A stretch of DNA of 64,000 bases from Byssovorax sp. (GTDB lineage Bacteria; Myxococcota_A; Polyangia; Polyangiales; Polyangiaceae), in the NCBI GenBank assembly GCA_025362495.1, contig JANYGI010000118.1, positions 1-64,000 of the forward strand, read 5' to 3'. The notes below the pieces were generated by a model. The model ran no database searches and had not been told where the DNA came from. It was given only the letters and a program-made list of their open reading frames with translations. Below, piece after piece: positions 43,862-52,053 of this stretch; position 1 is the stretch's first letter; the number at the start of each line of letters is the position of its first letter. A program made the translations under genes and the position numbers.

Positions 43862-45094
43862 TCAAACCCGGGCGGTCGGCGTTCCCGTCGCAGAAGCCCG
43901 CTCGCGCCGCTCGCGCGCCCGGCCAATCGCGAGGTGCCCACAGGCCACCAGGACCATCAGGCCGAAGCACGAAAACCACAGCGCGCGGCCGCCGGGGCCG
44001 CTCAGGAAAAAGCCACCGAGGAGTGGCCCGACACACGACGCCACGCCCCAGGCCATGCCATAGACGCCCTGATAGCGACCGCGCAGCGCCGGGGGCGCCA
44101 GATCCGCGACCAGGGCCGACGAGGTGGGGAGATTGGCAATCTCGCCGATCGTCCACACCGCGATGCCGAGCGCGTAGCCGAGGGCGCTCCCGACCACGCC
44201 GTGGAGCCCGAAGCCGAGCCCGATCAGCAGCGCCGAGAGGGCCAGCACGCCGGTGCGCGAGCGCCGGCCGAGGAGCCGGACGATCACCGGCTGGAGGAAG
44301 ACGATCATCACCCCGTTGATGGCGACGAGCGCGCCGTACCCGCTGGCGGAGATGCCATGTCGGACCATGTCCATCGGGAGCGCGCTGCCGTTCTGCCACA
44401 TCACGGTCGCGGTCCCGAGGGTGAGAAGAACGAGCCCCATGAAGCCGCGGTCGGCGAGCACCGAGAGGAGCCCGGGCCCGCCCTGCTCGTGAGGGGCTGC
44501 GCCGGCGTCGACAGGCCTGGTCTCGCGCACCCGCGCGAGCACGATGACGCCATAGGCGGCCATGGTGACCGCGTCGACGACGAAGAGGGTGAAATAGCTG
44601 CGGTGCGCGGCGAGCCCGGCGAGAAGCGGGGCTATCGCGAAGCCCAGGTTGGCGACCCAGTACTGGTGTCCATAGGCCCGCGCGCGGTCGGCGGGCGGCA
44701 CGATGTCGGCGATCATGGCCCCCACGGCGGGACGGTACATCTCGGCGAGCCAGCCCATCGCGAACGTGGCCACGCCGATCTGCGGCAGCGACGCGGCCAG
44801 CCCCACGCCGAGCATCGCCGCCGCGCCGCCGAAGAGCGAGAGCAGCATCGTCGCGCGCCGGCCCAGGCGATCGGCGAGCGTCCCGCCGACGAAGCCCGCG
44901 AGGATCGAGCCCGCGCCATAGAGCGACATCACCGCTCCGGCGACGCGCTCCGACTCGTGGCGATCCCGGGTGATGTAGAGCGCCAGGAACGGGACGACGA
45001 AGCCCCCCGTCTTGTTGACGAGCGTGCCGAGCCAGATGGTCCAGTACGCGGGCGGGAGGCTCCGGTATTCGCGACGAAGGGCGTCGAGGAGAAT
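43862..45094 (-). CDS. MFS transporter with apparent AUU start codon
   Basis: The protein has about 410 residues and 10-12 hydrophobic helices. The first transmembrane segment (YWTIWLGTLVNKTGGFVVPF then LALYITRDR) is encoded upstream of the first ATG/GTG (44932). Between it and an in-frame TAA (45103-45101) no ATG, GTG or TTG exists. The only initiation-like triplet is ATT at 45094, preceded by GAGGT with an 8-nt spacer, giving LLDALRREYRSLPPAYW. MFS signatures include GGTLADRLGRRATMLLS and ALRGRYQGVYG. It is a drug or small-molecule exporter by family; substrate unknown. It follows phoD by 11 bp and its ribosome site overlaps the phoD stop. Confidence 0.8.
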   Translation of the reverse strand: MLLDALRREYRSLPPAYWTIWLGTLVNKTGGFVVPFLALYITRDRHESERVAGAVMSLYGAGSILAGFVGGTLADRLGRRATMLLSLFGGAAAMLGVGLAASLPQIGVATFAMGWLAEMYRPAVGAMIADIVPPADRARAYGHQYWVANLGFAIAPLLAGLAAHRSYFTLFVVDAVTMAAYGVIVLARVRETRPVDAGAAPHEQGGPGLLSVLADRGFMGLVLLTLGTATVMWQNGSALPMDMVRHGISASGYGALVAINGVMIVFLQPVIVRLLGRRSRTGVLALSALLIGLGFGLHGVVGSALGYALGIAVWTIGEIANLPTSSALVADLAPPALRGRYQGVYGMAWGVASCVGPLLGGFFLSGPGGRALWFSCFGLMVLVACGHLAIGRARERRERASATGTPTARV

Positions 45095-45107
45095 GGTGGG
45101 TTACCTC
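45092..45107 (-). promoter_or_regulatory. Ribosome-binding site deciding an ATT start
   Basis: Minus strand: GAGGT, then AACCCACC, then ATT. The GAGGT overlaps the TGA stop of phoD (45108-45106). The spacing is ideal, and no usual start codon exists between the in-frame TAA and the first membrane helix. Confidence 0.6.
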
Positions 45108-47289
45108 AGATCCAGTCTTGTGTCGTGGGATCCCACTTCTTCCAGGCCCCGGCGAGCTGCTGGTAGAGCTCGCTCTCGCCGGTGATCGTCTTGAAGGTCG
45201 CCACCTTGGTGAACATCGCGAGCGAAGTCACGTCGCCGGCGAAGTCTTTTCCGACCTGGTTTCCGGGGATCATGTGCATGCTCGCCACGAGCTCTTTCGG
45301 GCCCGCCTCCACGACGACATAGCCGTTGGCGCTGGAGCTGGCGAAGCCCATGAAGGGGTTGATCTTGGTGTCCTTGGCCAGGAGCAAGTTATCGATGCTC
45401 TTCGCCAGCATGTCCGCGCCGGCGACGCTGCTCAGGACCGGATCGCTCGCGACGGTGCCGAGGAGGATATCCACGTAGGTGGTCGACGACACCGCGCCTC
45501 CGACGATCTCGACGATCTTTTTCTTGCCGTCATTGGTGGTGGGCGTGCCGGCAAAGAAAGCGTGAATGTCGCCCGTGACCGCGACGACGCCGCCGACGTC
45601 GGCCAGCTTGTCGAGCAGCTCATCGCGCTTGTTGCGGAAGCCGTCCCAGCCGTCGGTGTCCATGTAGAACGCGCGCTGGAACGCGGGCGGGAGCGGGAAG
45701 GGCGAGAGATCGATGGCGATCTGCGAGAGGCAATACTCGTTGCCCCAGACCTTCCAGGTGGCCTTGGAGCCCTGCATCGTGCTCAGGAACCAGGCCTCCT
45801 GGGCGGCGCCGAGCACCTCTTGCGAGGCCTTGGAGGCCTTGTAGGTGATGTCGGCGAAGAGGTTGAACGTGTCCTTCACGGCCAGATACCGCGAGCCGAT
45901 CGAGGTGTAATTGCCGCTCTTGCCGAGGTCGGCGAAGCTCACCCCCTTCTCGAGGCCCACCTGCGCGACCGTGTCGATCGTCGGGATCTGATCGGCCGGC
46001 GCGAGCCCCGGGTTGAGCTTCGCGGCGAGCGCGTTGACGTACGCGACCGAGATGTTGCCGGTGATCTTCGCGGGATCGTAGCCGCCGGCCTTCGCCGCAC
46101 CCGCGAGCACCGTCTTCACGGCCCCGGCGTTGTAGGTCTCGACGTCGATGTAGGGAGTCGCGAACATCGGCAGCGATCCGAGCGCGGCCTTCAGCGCATT
46201 CTGATCGATGGCGACGGCGCCGGGGAGGGCGTCCTCGGGGATGATGCCGTCCGCGCGGTGCGAGCGCAGATCCGTCATCACGAGGTGAACGTGCTTGCCG
46301 AAGGTGAAGTCGCGCCAGATCTGGATGTCGTCGGGCGTGGCCGCGGAAGGATCGTACTCGAACGTCTCCTTGCCGGCGTAGTCGACGGGCTGGTACTCGA
46401 ACCAGGCCTGATTGGCGGCCTTGCGGCGCGCGGGATCGGTCTCGTCCACCTTGCCGTTGGTGTACACCGCGGTGTCACCGTGGCAGTCGTTGGAGAACTC
46501 GTGATCGTCCCAGGTGGCGATCATCGCGAAGCGCTCGTGGACCTTCTGCAGGTTCGCGTCGCCGCGGGCGGCCCGGTAGAGCTCGCGGTAGTTGTCGAGG
46601 CTCTTCGCCGCGTAGAAGGTGATGGTACCGGCGGTGAGCGGCAAGGCGCCCTTCTGGTCGGTGAAGGTGATGGTGCGATCGGGCTTGGCCGTCTGGAAGC
46701 TCGGATCGCCGGTCGTCTCGTAGATGTAGTCGCCGAGGTGGACGAAGAAGTCGACGTCTTCCTGGGCGAGGGCGAGGTGGGCATTGAAATACCGACCGAT
46801 GAAGTCCTGACAGGACACGACGGCGAACTTCACCGGCACGTCGGCGCCCTCGGCCGGAGCCGTCTTCGTGCGGCCGGTGCGAGAGACGTAGTTCTTGCCT
46901 CCGGTGACGTAGATGAAGCGATAGTGGTAGATGGTGGCCGGCGCGAGGCCAGTGATCTTCACCTTGGCGCAGTGATCGAACTTCGACACGGCAGCGACCT
47001 TGGCCTGCGCGGCGCCGAGGCTCACCAGGGTGGTGAAGGTCTCGTCGGTGGAGAGCTCGACTTCCAGCTCGAGGTTCGAGCTCGCGTGATCGGAATCGGC
47101 GACGCGGGTCCAGAGGATCACGCTGTCGGGGCGCGGATCGCCCGAAGCGACCGACTGCGGAAAGAACTTCGTGCCGTCGTCGAGGACGCGGGCCGGCGCG
47201 GGGGTGGTGTCGCCGCCGCCGCACCCCGGAACGAGGAGGGCACCGGCGGTGAAGACGGTGGCACGAAGAAAGTCTCGGCGTCGCAACAT
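45106..47289 (-). CDS. phoD: PhoD-type alkaline phosphatase/phosphodiesterase (Tat)
   Basis: The protein has 727 residues. The ATG at 47289 begins a twin-arginine signal (MLRRRDFLRATVFTAGALL) ending at VPGC (Cys23). A PhoD N-terminal domain (FPQSVASGDPRPDSVILWTR) precedes the metallophosphatase. Metal-binding motifs visible are VVSCQDFIGRYFNAH, VHLGDYIYET, TWDDHEFSNDCHGD, QEAWFLSTMQGS and VVAVTGDIHAFFAG. Known role: release of phosphate from esters in the periplasm using Ca/Fe. It is longer than many PhoD proteins, with extra segments around residues 350-430. It is first in an operon with the MFS gene and divergent from fetAB. Confidence 0.92.
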   Translation of the reverse strand: MLRRRDFLRATVFTAGALLVPGCGGGDTTPAPARVLDDGTKFFPQSVASGDPRPDSVILWTRVADSDHASSNLELEVELSTDETFTTLVSLGAAQAKVAAVSKFDHCAKVKITGLAPATIYHYRFIYVTGGKNYVSRTGRTKTAPAEGADVPVKFAVVSCQDFIGRYFNAHLALAQEDVDFFVHLGDYIYETTGDPSFQTAKPDRTITFTDQKGALPLTAGTITFYAAKSLDNYRELYRAARGDANLQKVHERFAMIATWDDHEFSNDCHGDTAVYTNGKVDETDPARRKAANQAWFEYQPVDYAGKETFEYDPSAATPDDIQIWRDFTFGKHVHLVMTDLRSHRADGIIPEDALPGAVAIDQNALKAALGSLPMFATPYIDVETYNAGAVKTVLAGAAKAGGYDPAKITGNISVAYVNALAAKLNPGLAPADQIPTIDTVAQVGLEKGVSFADLGKSGNYTSIGSRYLAVKDTFNLFADITYKASKASQEVLGAAQEAWFLSTMQGSKATWKVWGNEYCLSQIAIDLSPFPLPPAFQRAFYMDTDGWDGFRNKRDELLDKLADVGGVVAVTGDIHAFFAGTPTTNDGKKKIVEIVGGAVSSTTYVDILLGTVASDPVLSSVAGADMLAKSIDNLLLAKDTKINPFMGFASSSANGYVVVEAGPKELVASMHMIPGNQVGKDFAGDVTSLAMFTKVATFKTITGESELYQQLAGAWKKWDPTTQDWI

Positions 47290-47449
47290 GGGGACCTCGG
47301 TTGGCGCGCTCGCGGCGCGCTGAAGAAAGAGGGGAGCCGTCGGCGGGCGAGCAGAGTACGTCGCTCCGGACCCGGTCGCAAAGGGCCCGACGCGGCGCGA
47401 CCGAGCGACGCCGCGACGGGAGAGCGAACGTGGTAGAGCTGACGCCGCA

Positions 47450-48130
47450 ATGACACCGTCGAGCCAGGGATCGCCCGCCGCGGAAGGACGCCTCGCCGCG
47501 GCGGGCGTGGTCGTCATCCGCGACGGGCGCGCGCTCGTCGACCACGCCGATCTCGCGGTGAAGGCCGGCGAAATCGTCGTCGTCGAGGGCGCCTCCGGCA
47601 GCGGCAAGACCACGATGCTCCGCGCGATGGCGACGCTGATCGCGCGCGACGCCGGCTCGCTCACGCTGGGCGGGATCGACGCCGCGGAGATTCCATCCAC
47701 GATTTTCCGGCGTCGCGTGGCCTACCTGCCTCAGCTCCCCCCGATGCTCGAAGGCTCTGTCGCCGACAACGTGGCCACCGGACCTCGCCTCGCGGGCGCG
47801 TCGATCACCGAGGAGACGCTCGCCGCGCTCGTGACGCGGGTCGGCCTGCCGGCAGAGATCCTCGCGCGATTGGCCCGCGATCTCTCGGGTGGGGAGCGTC
47901 AGCGCGTGGCCCTCGCGCGCGCCCTCGCGAACGAGCCCGGGTTCCTGCTGATGGACGAGCCCACCTCGGCGCTCGATCCCACGAGCGCGACGCGGGTGCT
48001 GGCGCTGGTGCGCGCGCTCGCGGACCAGGGCCTCGGCGTGATCGTCGTCACGCACGTGGAAGAGCACGCGGCTCGCCTCGACGGGACGCGCTACGAGTGC
48101 GTCGCGGGCCGCATCCGCGCGAAGGAGTGA
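47450..48130 (+). CDS. fetA: FetA-type ABC transporter ATPase
   Basis: The protein has 226 residues. Walker A is GASGSGKTT, signature LSGGERQR, Walker B FLLMDEPTSALD, and a switch His (VVTHVEEH). FetA powers export of iron or lipid-type substrates with the UPF0014 membrane protein FetB, whose gene follows after 3 bp. TAGAGC lies 10 nt before the ATG. The N-terminus has a short extra Ser/Gly segment. Confidence 0.9.
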   Translation: MTPSSQGSPAAEGRLAAAGVVVIRDGRALVDHADLAVKAGEIVVVEGASGSGKTTMLRAMATLIARDAGSLTLGGIDAAEIPSTIFRRRVAYLPQLPPMLEGSVADNVATGPRLAGASITEETLAALVTRVGLPAEILARLARDLSGGERQRVALARALANEPGFLLMDEPTSALDPTSATRVLALVRALADQGLGVIVVTHVEEHAARLDGTRYECVAGRIRAKE

Positions 48131-48133
48131 CGC

Positions 48134-48943
48134 GTGGGCTACGTCGACATCCCGCTCCCCCGCCTCGCCCTCGCGCTCGGCTTCATCGTCGTGGCGATCG
48201 TGCTCTCGCGCCGCGGCAAGCTGCGCCTCGAGCGCGATCTCGCCTGGGGCGCCGCGCGGGCCGCGGCGCAGCTCATCGCGATTGGCTATCTGCTGCGCGC
48301 GCTCTTCGCCAACGAGCGGCCCGGCTGGGTGATCCTGGCGCTGACTCTGATGCTCCTCGTCGCGGCCTGGACCAGCGCGCGACGGATCAAGAGCGGCCGG
48401 GGCTCGCGCGCGCTCCTGCTCTACGCCCTGGCCTCGATCGCCGCGGGCGCCGCGGTGGCGCTGGTGCCGGTGTTCGCCTTCATCGTGCCTCCGAAGCCCT
48501 GGTACGAGGCTCGGTATCTCGTGCCCATCGGCGGGATGATGCTCTCCAGCTCGATGAACGTCGTCGCCCAGGTGCTCGAGCGGCTCTTCGCCTCCGCTCG
48601 CGCCGAGGCCGCCACGATAGAGCAGCTCCTCGCCCTCGGCGCGACTCCGCAGCAGGCGCTCGCTCCGTACACGCGCGCGGCCCTCCGCGCCGCGATGATC
48701 CCCACCATCAACGGGCTGCTCACGGTCGGGCTCGTCGCGCTTCCGGGGATGATGACCGGCCAGATCGTCGGCGGCGTCGCCCCGGAGCAGGCCGTTCGCT
48801 ACCAGATCGTGATCATGTATCAACTGGTCGTGACGACGGCGATCTCCGGCGCGCTCGCGGCGATGCTCTCGCGCCGGCTCCTGTTCACGCCCGCCGCGCA
48901 GCTCATCGTGCCTCCCGAGCCCGAGCCTTTGCCGGGCAAGTGA
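48134..48943 (+). CDS. fetB: FetB-type permease (UPF0014)
   Basis: The protein has 269 residues from GTG 48134. It has about seven hydrophobic helices (LALALGFIVVAIVLS, GWVILALTLMLLVAAWTS, ALLLYALASIAAGAAVALVP). Diagnostic family segments are LVPIGGMMLSSSMN, EQLLALGATPQQAL and MIPTINGLLTVGLVALPG then MMTGQIVGG. It pairs with FetA in putative iron export that lowers oxidative stress. Spacing of 3 bp indicates one transcript. Nothing unusual is seen. Confidence 0.93.
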   Translation: MGYVDIPLPRLALALGFIVVAIVLSRRGKLRLERDLAWGAARAAAQLIAIGYLLRALFANERPGWVILALTLMLLVAAWTSARRIKSGRGSRALLLYALASIAAGAAVALVPVFAFIVPPKPWYEARYLVPIGGMMLSSSMNVVAQVLERLFASARAEAATIEQLLALGATPQQALAPYTRAALRAAMIPTINGLLTVGLVALPGMMTGQIVGGVAPEQAVRYQIVIMYQLVVTTAISGALAAMLSRRLLFTPAAQLIVPPEPEPLPGK

Positions 48944-49003
48944 GCGCTTCCGCGAGCGCGGCGAGGCGCGGGCGATGATCCCCGGCTCGCGCGCTGCCCG
49001 CGC

Positions 49004-49032
49004 TTGACCGTCCCCGGGCCCAGCACTAGGAC
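49004..49032 (+). promoter_or_regulatory. Candidate promoter of the TPR lipoprotein gene
   Basis: TTGACC (49004-49009) and TAGGAC (49027-49032) have a 17-bp spacer. The start codon at 49043 is only 10 nt beyond the -10, so the mRNA leader would be very short or absent. Confidence 0.55.
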
Positions 49033-49042
49033 CGGCCGGTCC

Positions 49043-49855
49043 ATGGCTCCCCGCTTCACCCCCTCGCGTCTCCGCGCCGTCGCTGCCTCGCTCTTCATCG
49101 CCGCGGCGGGCCTCGCGCTCGGGGGCTGCATGGACCAGGCGGCCGAGCACCGAACGCGCGCCAACGCCTTCCTCCGCGGCGGCGACGCCAGCGCCGCGCT
49201 GACCGAGTGCGACCTCGGCCTCGCCTCGAAGAAGGACAACGTCCCGCTCCTGATCCTCCGCGGGAAATCGCTGTTCGAGCTCGATCGCCTCGACGACGCG
49301 CGCGTCGATTTCGACAGGGCCGTCGCCCTCTCGAAGGGCGAGGAGCCGCGCTCGCTCTCGGAGGCGTACCTCGGCCTGGCGATGGTCGCGACGCGCCGGA
49401 AAGACTGGGCCGCCGCGCGTCATCAGTTCGAGATGCTCGTCGTCGCGAGCCCGAAGGACGCGGTCTCGCACCTCAACGTCGCCCGCACCTGCGTCGAGCT
49501 GAAGGATCTGGCGTGCGCCGTCGCCCAGGGCGAAGAGGCGGCGCACCTGCGCGGAAACGACGAGCCGGTGCTCTACACGCTCGGCACGATCTACGTCGCC
49601 GCAGGCAAGCTCCCGGACGCCGAGGCGACGTTCCAGCACATCTGCGAGGTGATCCCCGGCGCGGCGACATGCCCTTACGGCCTCTCGATCGTCGCCGCGA
49701 AGAAGGGCGACAAGGCCCGCGCGCTCACGCAGCTCCGCGAGGCCGTGAAGCGCAAGCTCCCGAACCCGGAGAAGATCGCCTCCGAGGCCGCGTTCGCCTC
49801 GATCAAGGACGATCCCGAGTTCCTCGCCATCGCCGAGCAGGCCAGGCAGAAGTAG
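49043..49855 (+). CDS. TPR-repeat lipoprotein
   Basis: The protein has 270 residues from ATG 49043. The signal ends LALGGC. Tandem TPR-like repeats span most of the mature protein: ANAFLRGGDASAALTECDLG, LRGKSLFELDRLDDARVDFD, YLGLAMVATRRKDWAAARHQ and YTLGTIYVAAGKLPDAEATF. Such proteins serve as protein-binding scaffolds in the envelope. It stands 4 bp from the convergent diiron gene. Confidence 0.86.
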   Translation: MAPRFTPSRLRAVAASLFIAAAGLALGGCMDQAAEHRTRANAFLRGGDASAALTECDLGLASKKDNVPLLILRGKSLFELDRLDDARVDFDRAVALSKGEEPRSLSEAYLGLAMVATRRKDWAAARHQFEMLVVASPKDAVSHLNVARTCVELKDLACAVAQGEEAAHLRGNDEPVLYTLGTIYVAAGKLPDAEATFQHICEVIPGAATCPYGLSIVAAKKGDKARALTQLREAVKRKLPNPEKIASEAAFASIKDDPEFLAIAEQARQK

Positions 49856-49859
49856 CCGT

Positions 49860-50645
49860 TCACGCGGCGAGCACCGCGGAGGTGGCCCGGCGAAAGGCGC
49901 GCTCGGCGTCGAGCCCGTGCCGCTCGAGGCCCGGTATCGTCACGCCGGTGATCGTGTCGACGAACACCCGCCAGTTCGACGGGCCATCCGGTGCGCCGAG
50001 GCTCACCGCGCGATCACTGGCGCTCGGGAGCCGCAGGAAGGGCGAGTGAAACGCTATCTGGTGCTCGAAGACAGCCACCAGATAGGCCGAGAGCCGCGCT
50101 CTCGTCCGCGCGTCGAGCGTGGGCCCCACCTCGTCGAGCAGGCGCCACCCGAAGCGAGCGTGCTTGACCTCGTCGGCGAGGATCTTCCCTAGGACGCCGC
50201 GGAGCGAGGCAGTCCCGGCCTGCTCGCGCTCGGTCGCGACGAGGGCGACAGCCACCGTCTCGCTGCAGCAACTCACGCTGATCACGTCGCGGAGCAGCCC
50301 TTCGAGCGGGCCCGCGTCTTCGTGCGCCGGCACCGCCGTGAGCGGCGGCAAAGGCAGCTTCGCCTCGCCGCCGAGGGCCACGACGACCCTCGCGCACAGC
50401 ACCGCATGATCGAGCTCTTGCCCGATCATCGCCGAGACCGCCGCGACGTGGCGCCGGGCCACGCCGGCCGCCATCAGCCTGGGGATCAGCGCGGCGAACA
50501 CCCGCGCCGAGGCGTGCTCGCTCACCATGCGTTCGCGCCAGTTGGCGAGCGCCGCGGCCCTCTCTTCCGCGGGGATCGCGTCGAGGCCGGGTATCTCCAG
50601 AGGGTCTCTCCGGGCCTCTCGGCGCAGGTCCAGCACTGGAGTCAT
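49860..50645 (-). CDS. Ferritin-like diiron protein
   Basis: The protein has 261 residues. All six ferritin-like ligands are present in order: Glu43 (SEH), Glu77-x-x-His80 (GQELDHA), Glu129 (CSETVAV), Glu159-x-x-His162 (ADEVKHARFGW). That predicts a carboxylate-bridged diiron site, as in oxidases or ferritin-like hydroxylases. The start ATG 50645 overlaps the stop of the small Cys-rich gene (ATGA), so the two are coupled. The C-terminal 70 residues are less conserved. Substrate unknown; oxidation of the coupled peptide is possible but untested. Confidence 0.83.
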   Translation of the reverse strand: MTPVLDLRREARRDPLEIPGLDAIPAEERAAALANWRERMVSEHASARVFAALIPRLMAAGVARRHVAAVSAMIGQELDHAVLCARVVVALGGEAKLPLPPLTAVPAHEDAGPLEGLLRDVISVSCCSETVAVALVATEREQAGTASLRGVLGKILADEVKHARFGWRLLDEVGPTLDARTRARLSAYLVAVFEHQIAFHSPFLRLPSASDRAVSLGAPDGPSNWRVFVDTITGVTIPGLERHGLDAERAFRRATSAVLAA

Positions 50646-50944
50646 GACAGGCCCTCTTCCAGCAGCTCCGCGCGCATTGGAGGCGGCGCGGGCGGTCCCC
50701 AGCACGGGGAGCAGCCGCAGCCGCTCGCGTTGCGCACGCGGATCGCGTCGCCGAGCTGATCGGCCGCGCCCTTCCCCTCGTCACCGAGCATCACGCCCTC
50801 CTGAGGGGCGATGTTCGCCGTGGCCGGGCGCGCCGGCGCGGCCTGCGAGAGCGCCGCGCTGGCCGCGACGACACCCGCTATCGATGCCACCTGAGCGGCC
50901 ATGCGCAACCCGCGACGACGCGCGATCGATCGAGTCGAATTCAT
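50642..50944 (-). CDS. Small exported CxCxxC peptide coupled to a diiron protein
   Basis: The protein has 100 residues from ATG 50944, with a near-perfect ribosome site AGGAGGAGG 7 nt upstream. The first 35 residues form an export-type signal (RRRGLRMAAQVASIAGVVAA). The mature part is short and acidic and ends in a motif GCGCSPCWGPPAPPP, with Cys76, Cys78 and Cys81 (CxCxxC). CxCxxC is typical of metal or persulfide binding; the leader-plus-core layout also resembles a modified peptide precursor. Its stop overlaps the diiron gene's start, so stoichiometric co-expression is likely. No family recognised. Confidence 0.7.
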   Translation of the reverse strand: MNSTRSIARRRGLRMAAQVASIAGVVAASAALSQAAPARPATANIAPQEGVMLGDEGKGAADQLGDAIRVRNASGCGCSPCWGPPAPPPMRAELLEEGLS

Positions 50945-51226
50945 GCGATCCTCCTCCTGATCACGGCGACGATGGGGTCGCCGAGGCCAGACGCTATCGC
51001 AACGGTCGTGCCGCTGACGAACGAGGCGAGTGCCCCGCCCGGTTCGTTCTATTTCAGCAGAATTTTGAAAACGCGACTTGGTGCGGCGCGAAGCGTCATG
51101 CGCTGATCGAAGCCGCTGCGCAACGGCGTTCGCTCGATTCGTTACGCACCGCGCGATGCCCCGGCGCCAATCCTCGCGCTTCACGATGCGCCGGCGTCCG
51201 CCCCGCATCTTGCAACGGCTCGGGCC

Positions 51227-52024
51227 ATGGGGTTGTGGTCCGCGCTTCAGCTCGCCGCGATGACGCTCTCTTTTCTGGTGTTCGTCAGCAGCACCCGAGG
51301 GGGCCTTTCGCCGCTGCGCCTCTGTCTCCTCGTCGCGTTCCCGTTCGCGGGCCTCGGCGCCCTCGGGCTCGGGATGCTCCTGCGCGTGCCCGCGTGGATC
51401 CGCTCCGATTTAAGGACTGCCGTCCTTGTTCACGACGCGGACTTCATGGCCTATGGCGCCCTGCTCGGCCTGGTGATCGCCTATGCCGTCCTCGCGCGTC
51501 GCCGCGGCTTCGAGGCGTGGGCCGCGCTCGACTCGCTCGCGGCGCCGCTGGGAGTCCTCGTCGGCGTCGCGCGGATTGGCTGCTTCCTCGTGGGGTGCGA
51601 TCACGGCGCCGTCACCGATGTTCCGTGGGCGGTGCGGTATCCGGCGGGGACCGCGGCGTTCCGGCGGCACCTCGACGCGGGGCTCATCCATGCTCCGGAT
51701 ACCCGGTCGTTACCGGTTCACCCGGCGCAGCTCTACGAGTCGCTGGTCGGCGCGGCCATGGTGATCGTGGTGCTCGCGCTGGGCTGGAAAAGCCGTCGAT
51801 CCGCGCGTCCGCCGGCTCCAGGTGCCCTGTTCGTGGCGGCGGCGGTGACGTACGCCGTGGGGCGCTTCCTGGTCGAGCTCACGCGCGGCGACGACCGCGG
51901 GATGCTCGGGCCGCTCTCGACGCCTCAGTGGCTGAGCGTCGCCGTGGTGCTCTATCTCGGCGCACGAGCGCTGGATCCGGGGCGCCCCGCGATCGGGCGC
52001 GACGACGCGGCGGAGCGCGCGTAG
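51227..52024 (+). CDS. Divergent prolipoprotein diacylglyceryl transferase-like protein
   Basis: The protein has 265 residues and about seven hydrophobic helices. Lgt hallmarks include ARIGCFLVGCDHG (Lgt: RxGNFxNxExxG) and PVHPAQLYESL. The usual HGG segment of helix 3 is HDADFMAYGALLG here, and the N of GN is C, so several catalytic-site residues are changed. The enzyme family attaches diacylglycerol to lipoprotein Cys. Given the many lipoproteins here a standard Lgt must be elsewhere; this one may be specialised or not catalytic. Followed after 29 bp by the metallophosphoesterase. Confidence 0.75.
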   Translation: MGLWSALQLAAMTLSFLVFVSSTRGGLSPLRLCLLVAFPFAGLGALGLGMLLRVPAWIRSDLRTAVLVHDADFMAYGALLGLVIAYAVLARRRGFEAWAALDSLAAPLGVLVGVARIGCFLVGCDHGAVTDVPWAVRYPAGTAAFRRHLDAGLIHAPDTRSLPVHPAQLYESLVGAAMVIVVLALGWKSRRSARPPAPGALFVAAAVTYAVGRFLVELTRGDDRGMLGPLSTPQWLSVAVVLYLGARALDPGRPAIGRDDAAERA

Positions 52025-52053
52025 TCTCGTCGCTCGAACGCGAAGAGGCACCC

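Noticed and set aside
46475..49639. 1054-codon open frame on the minus strand
   Set aside because: It crosses phoD, fetA, fetB and the TPR gene, all of which have clear motifs in other frames.
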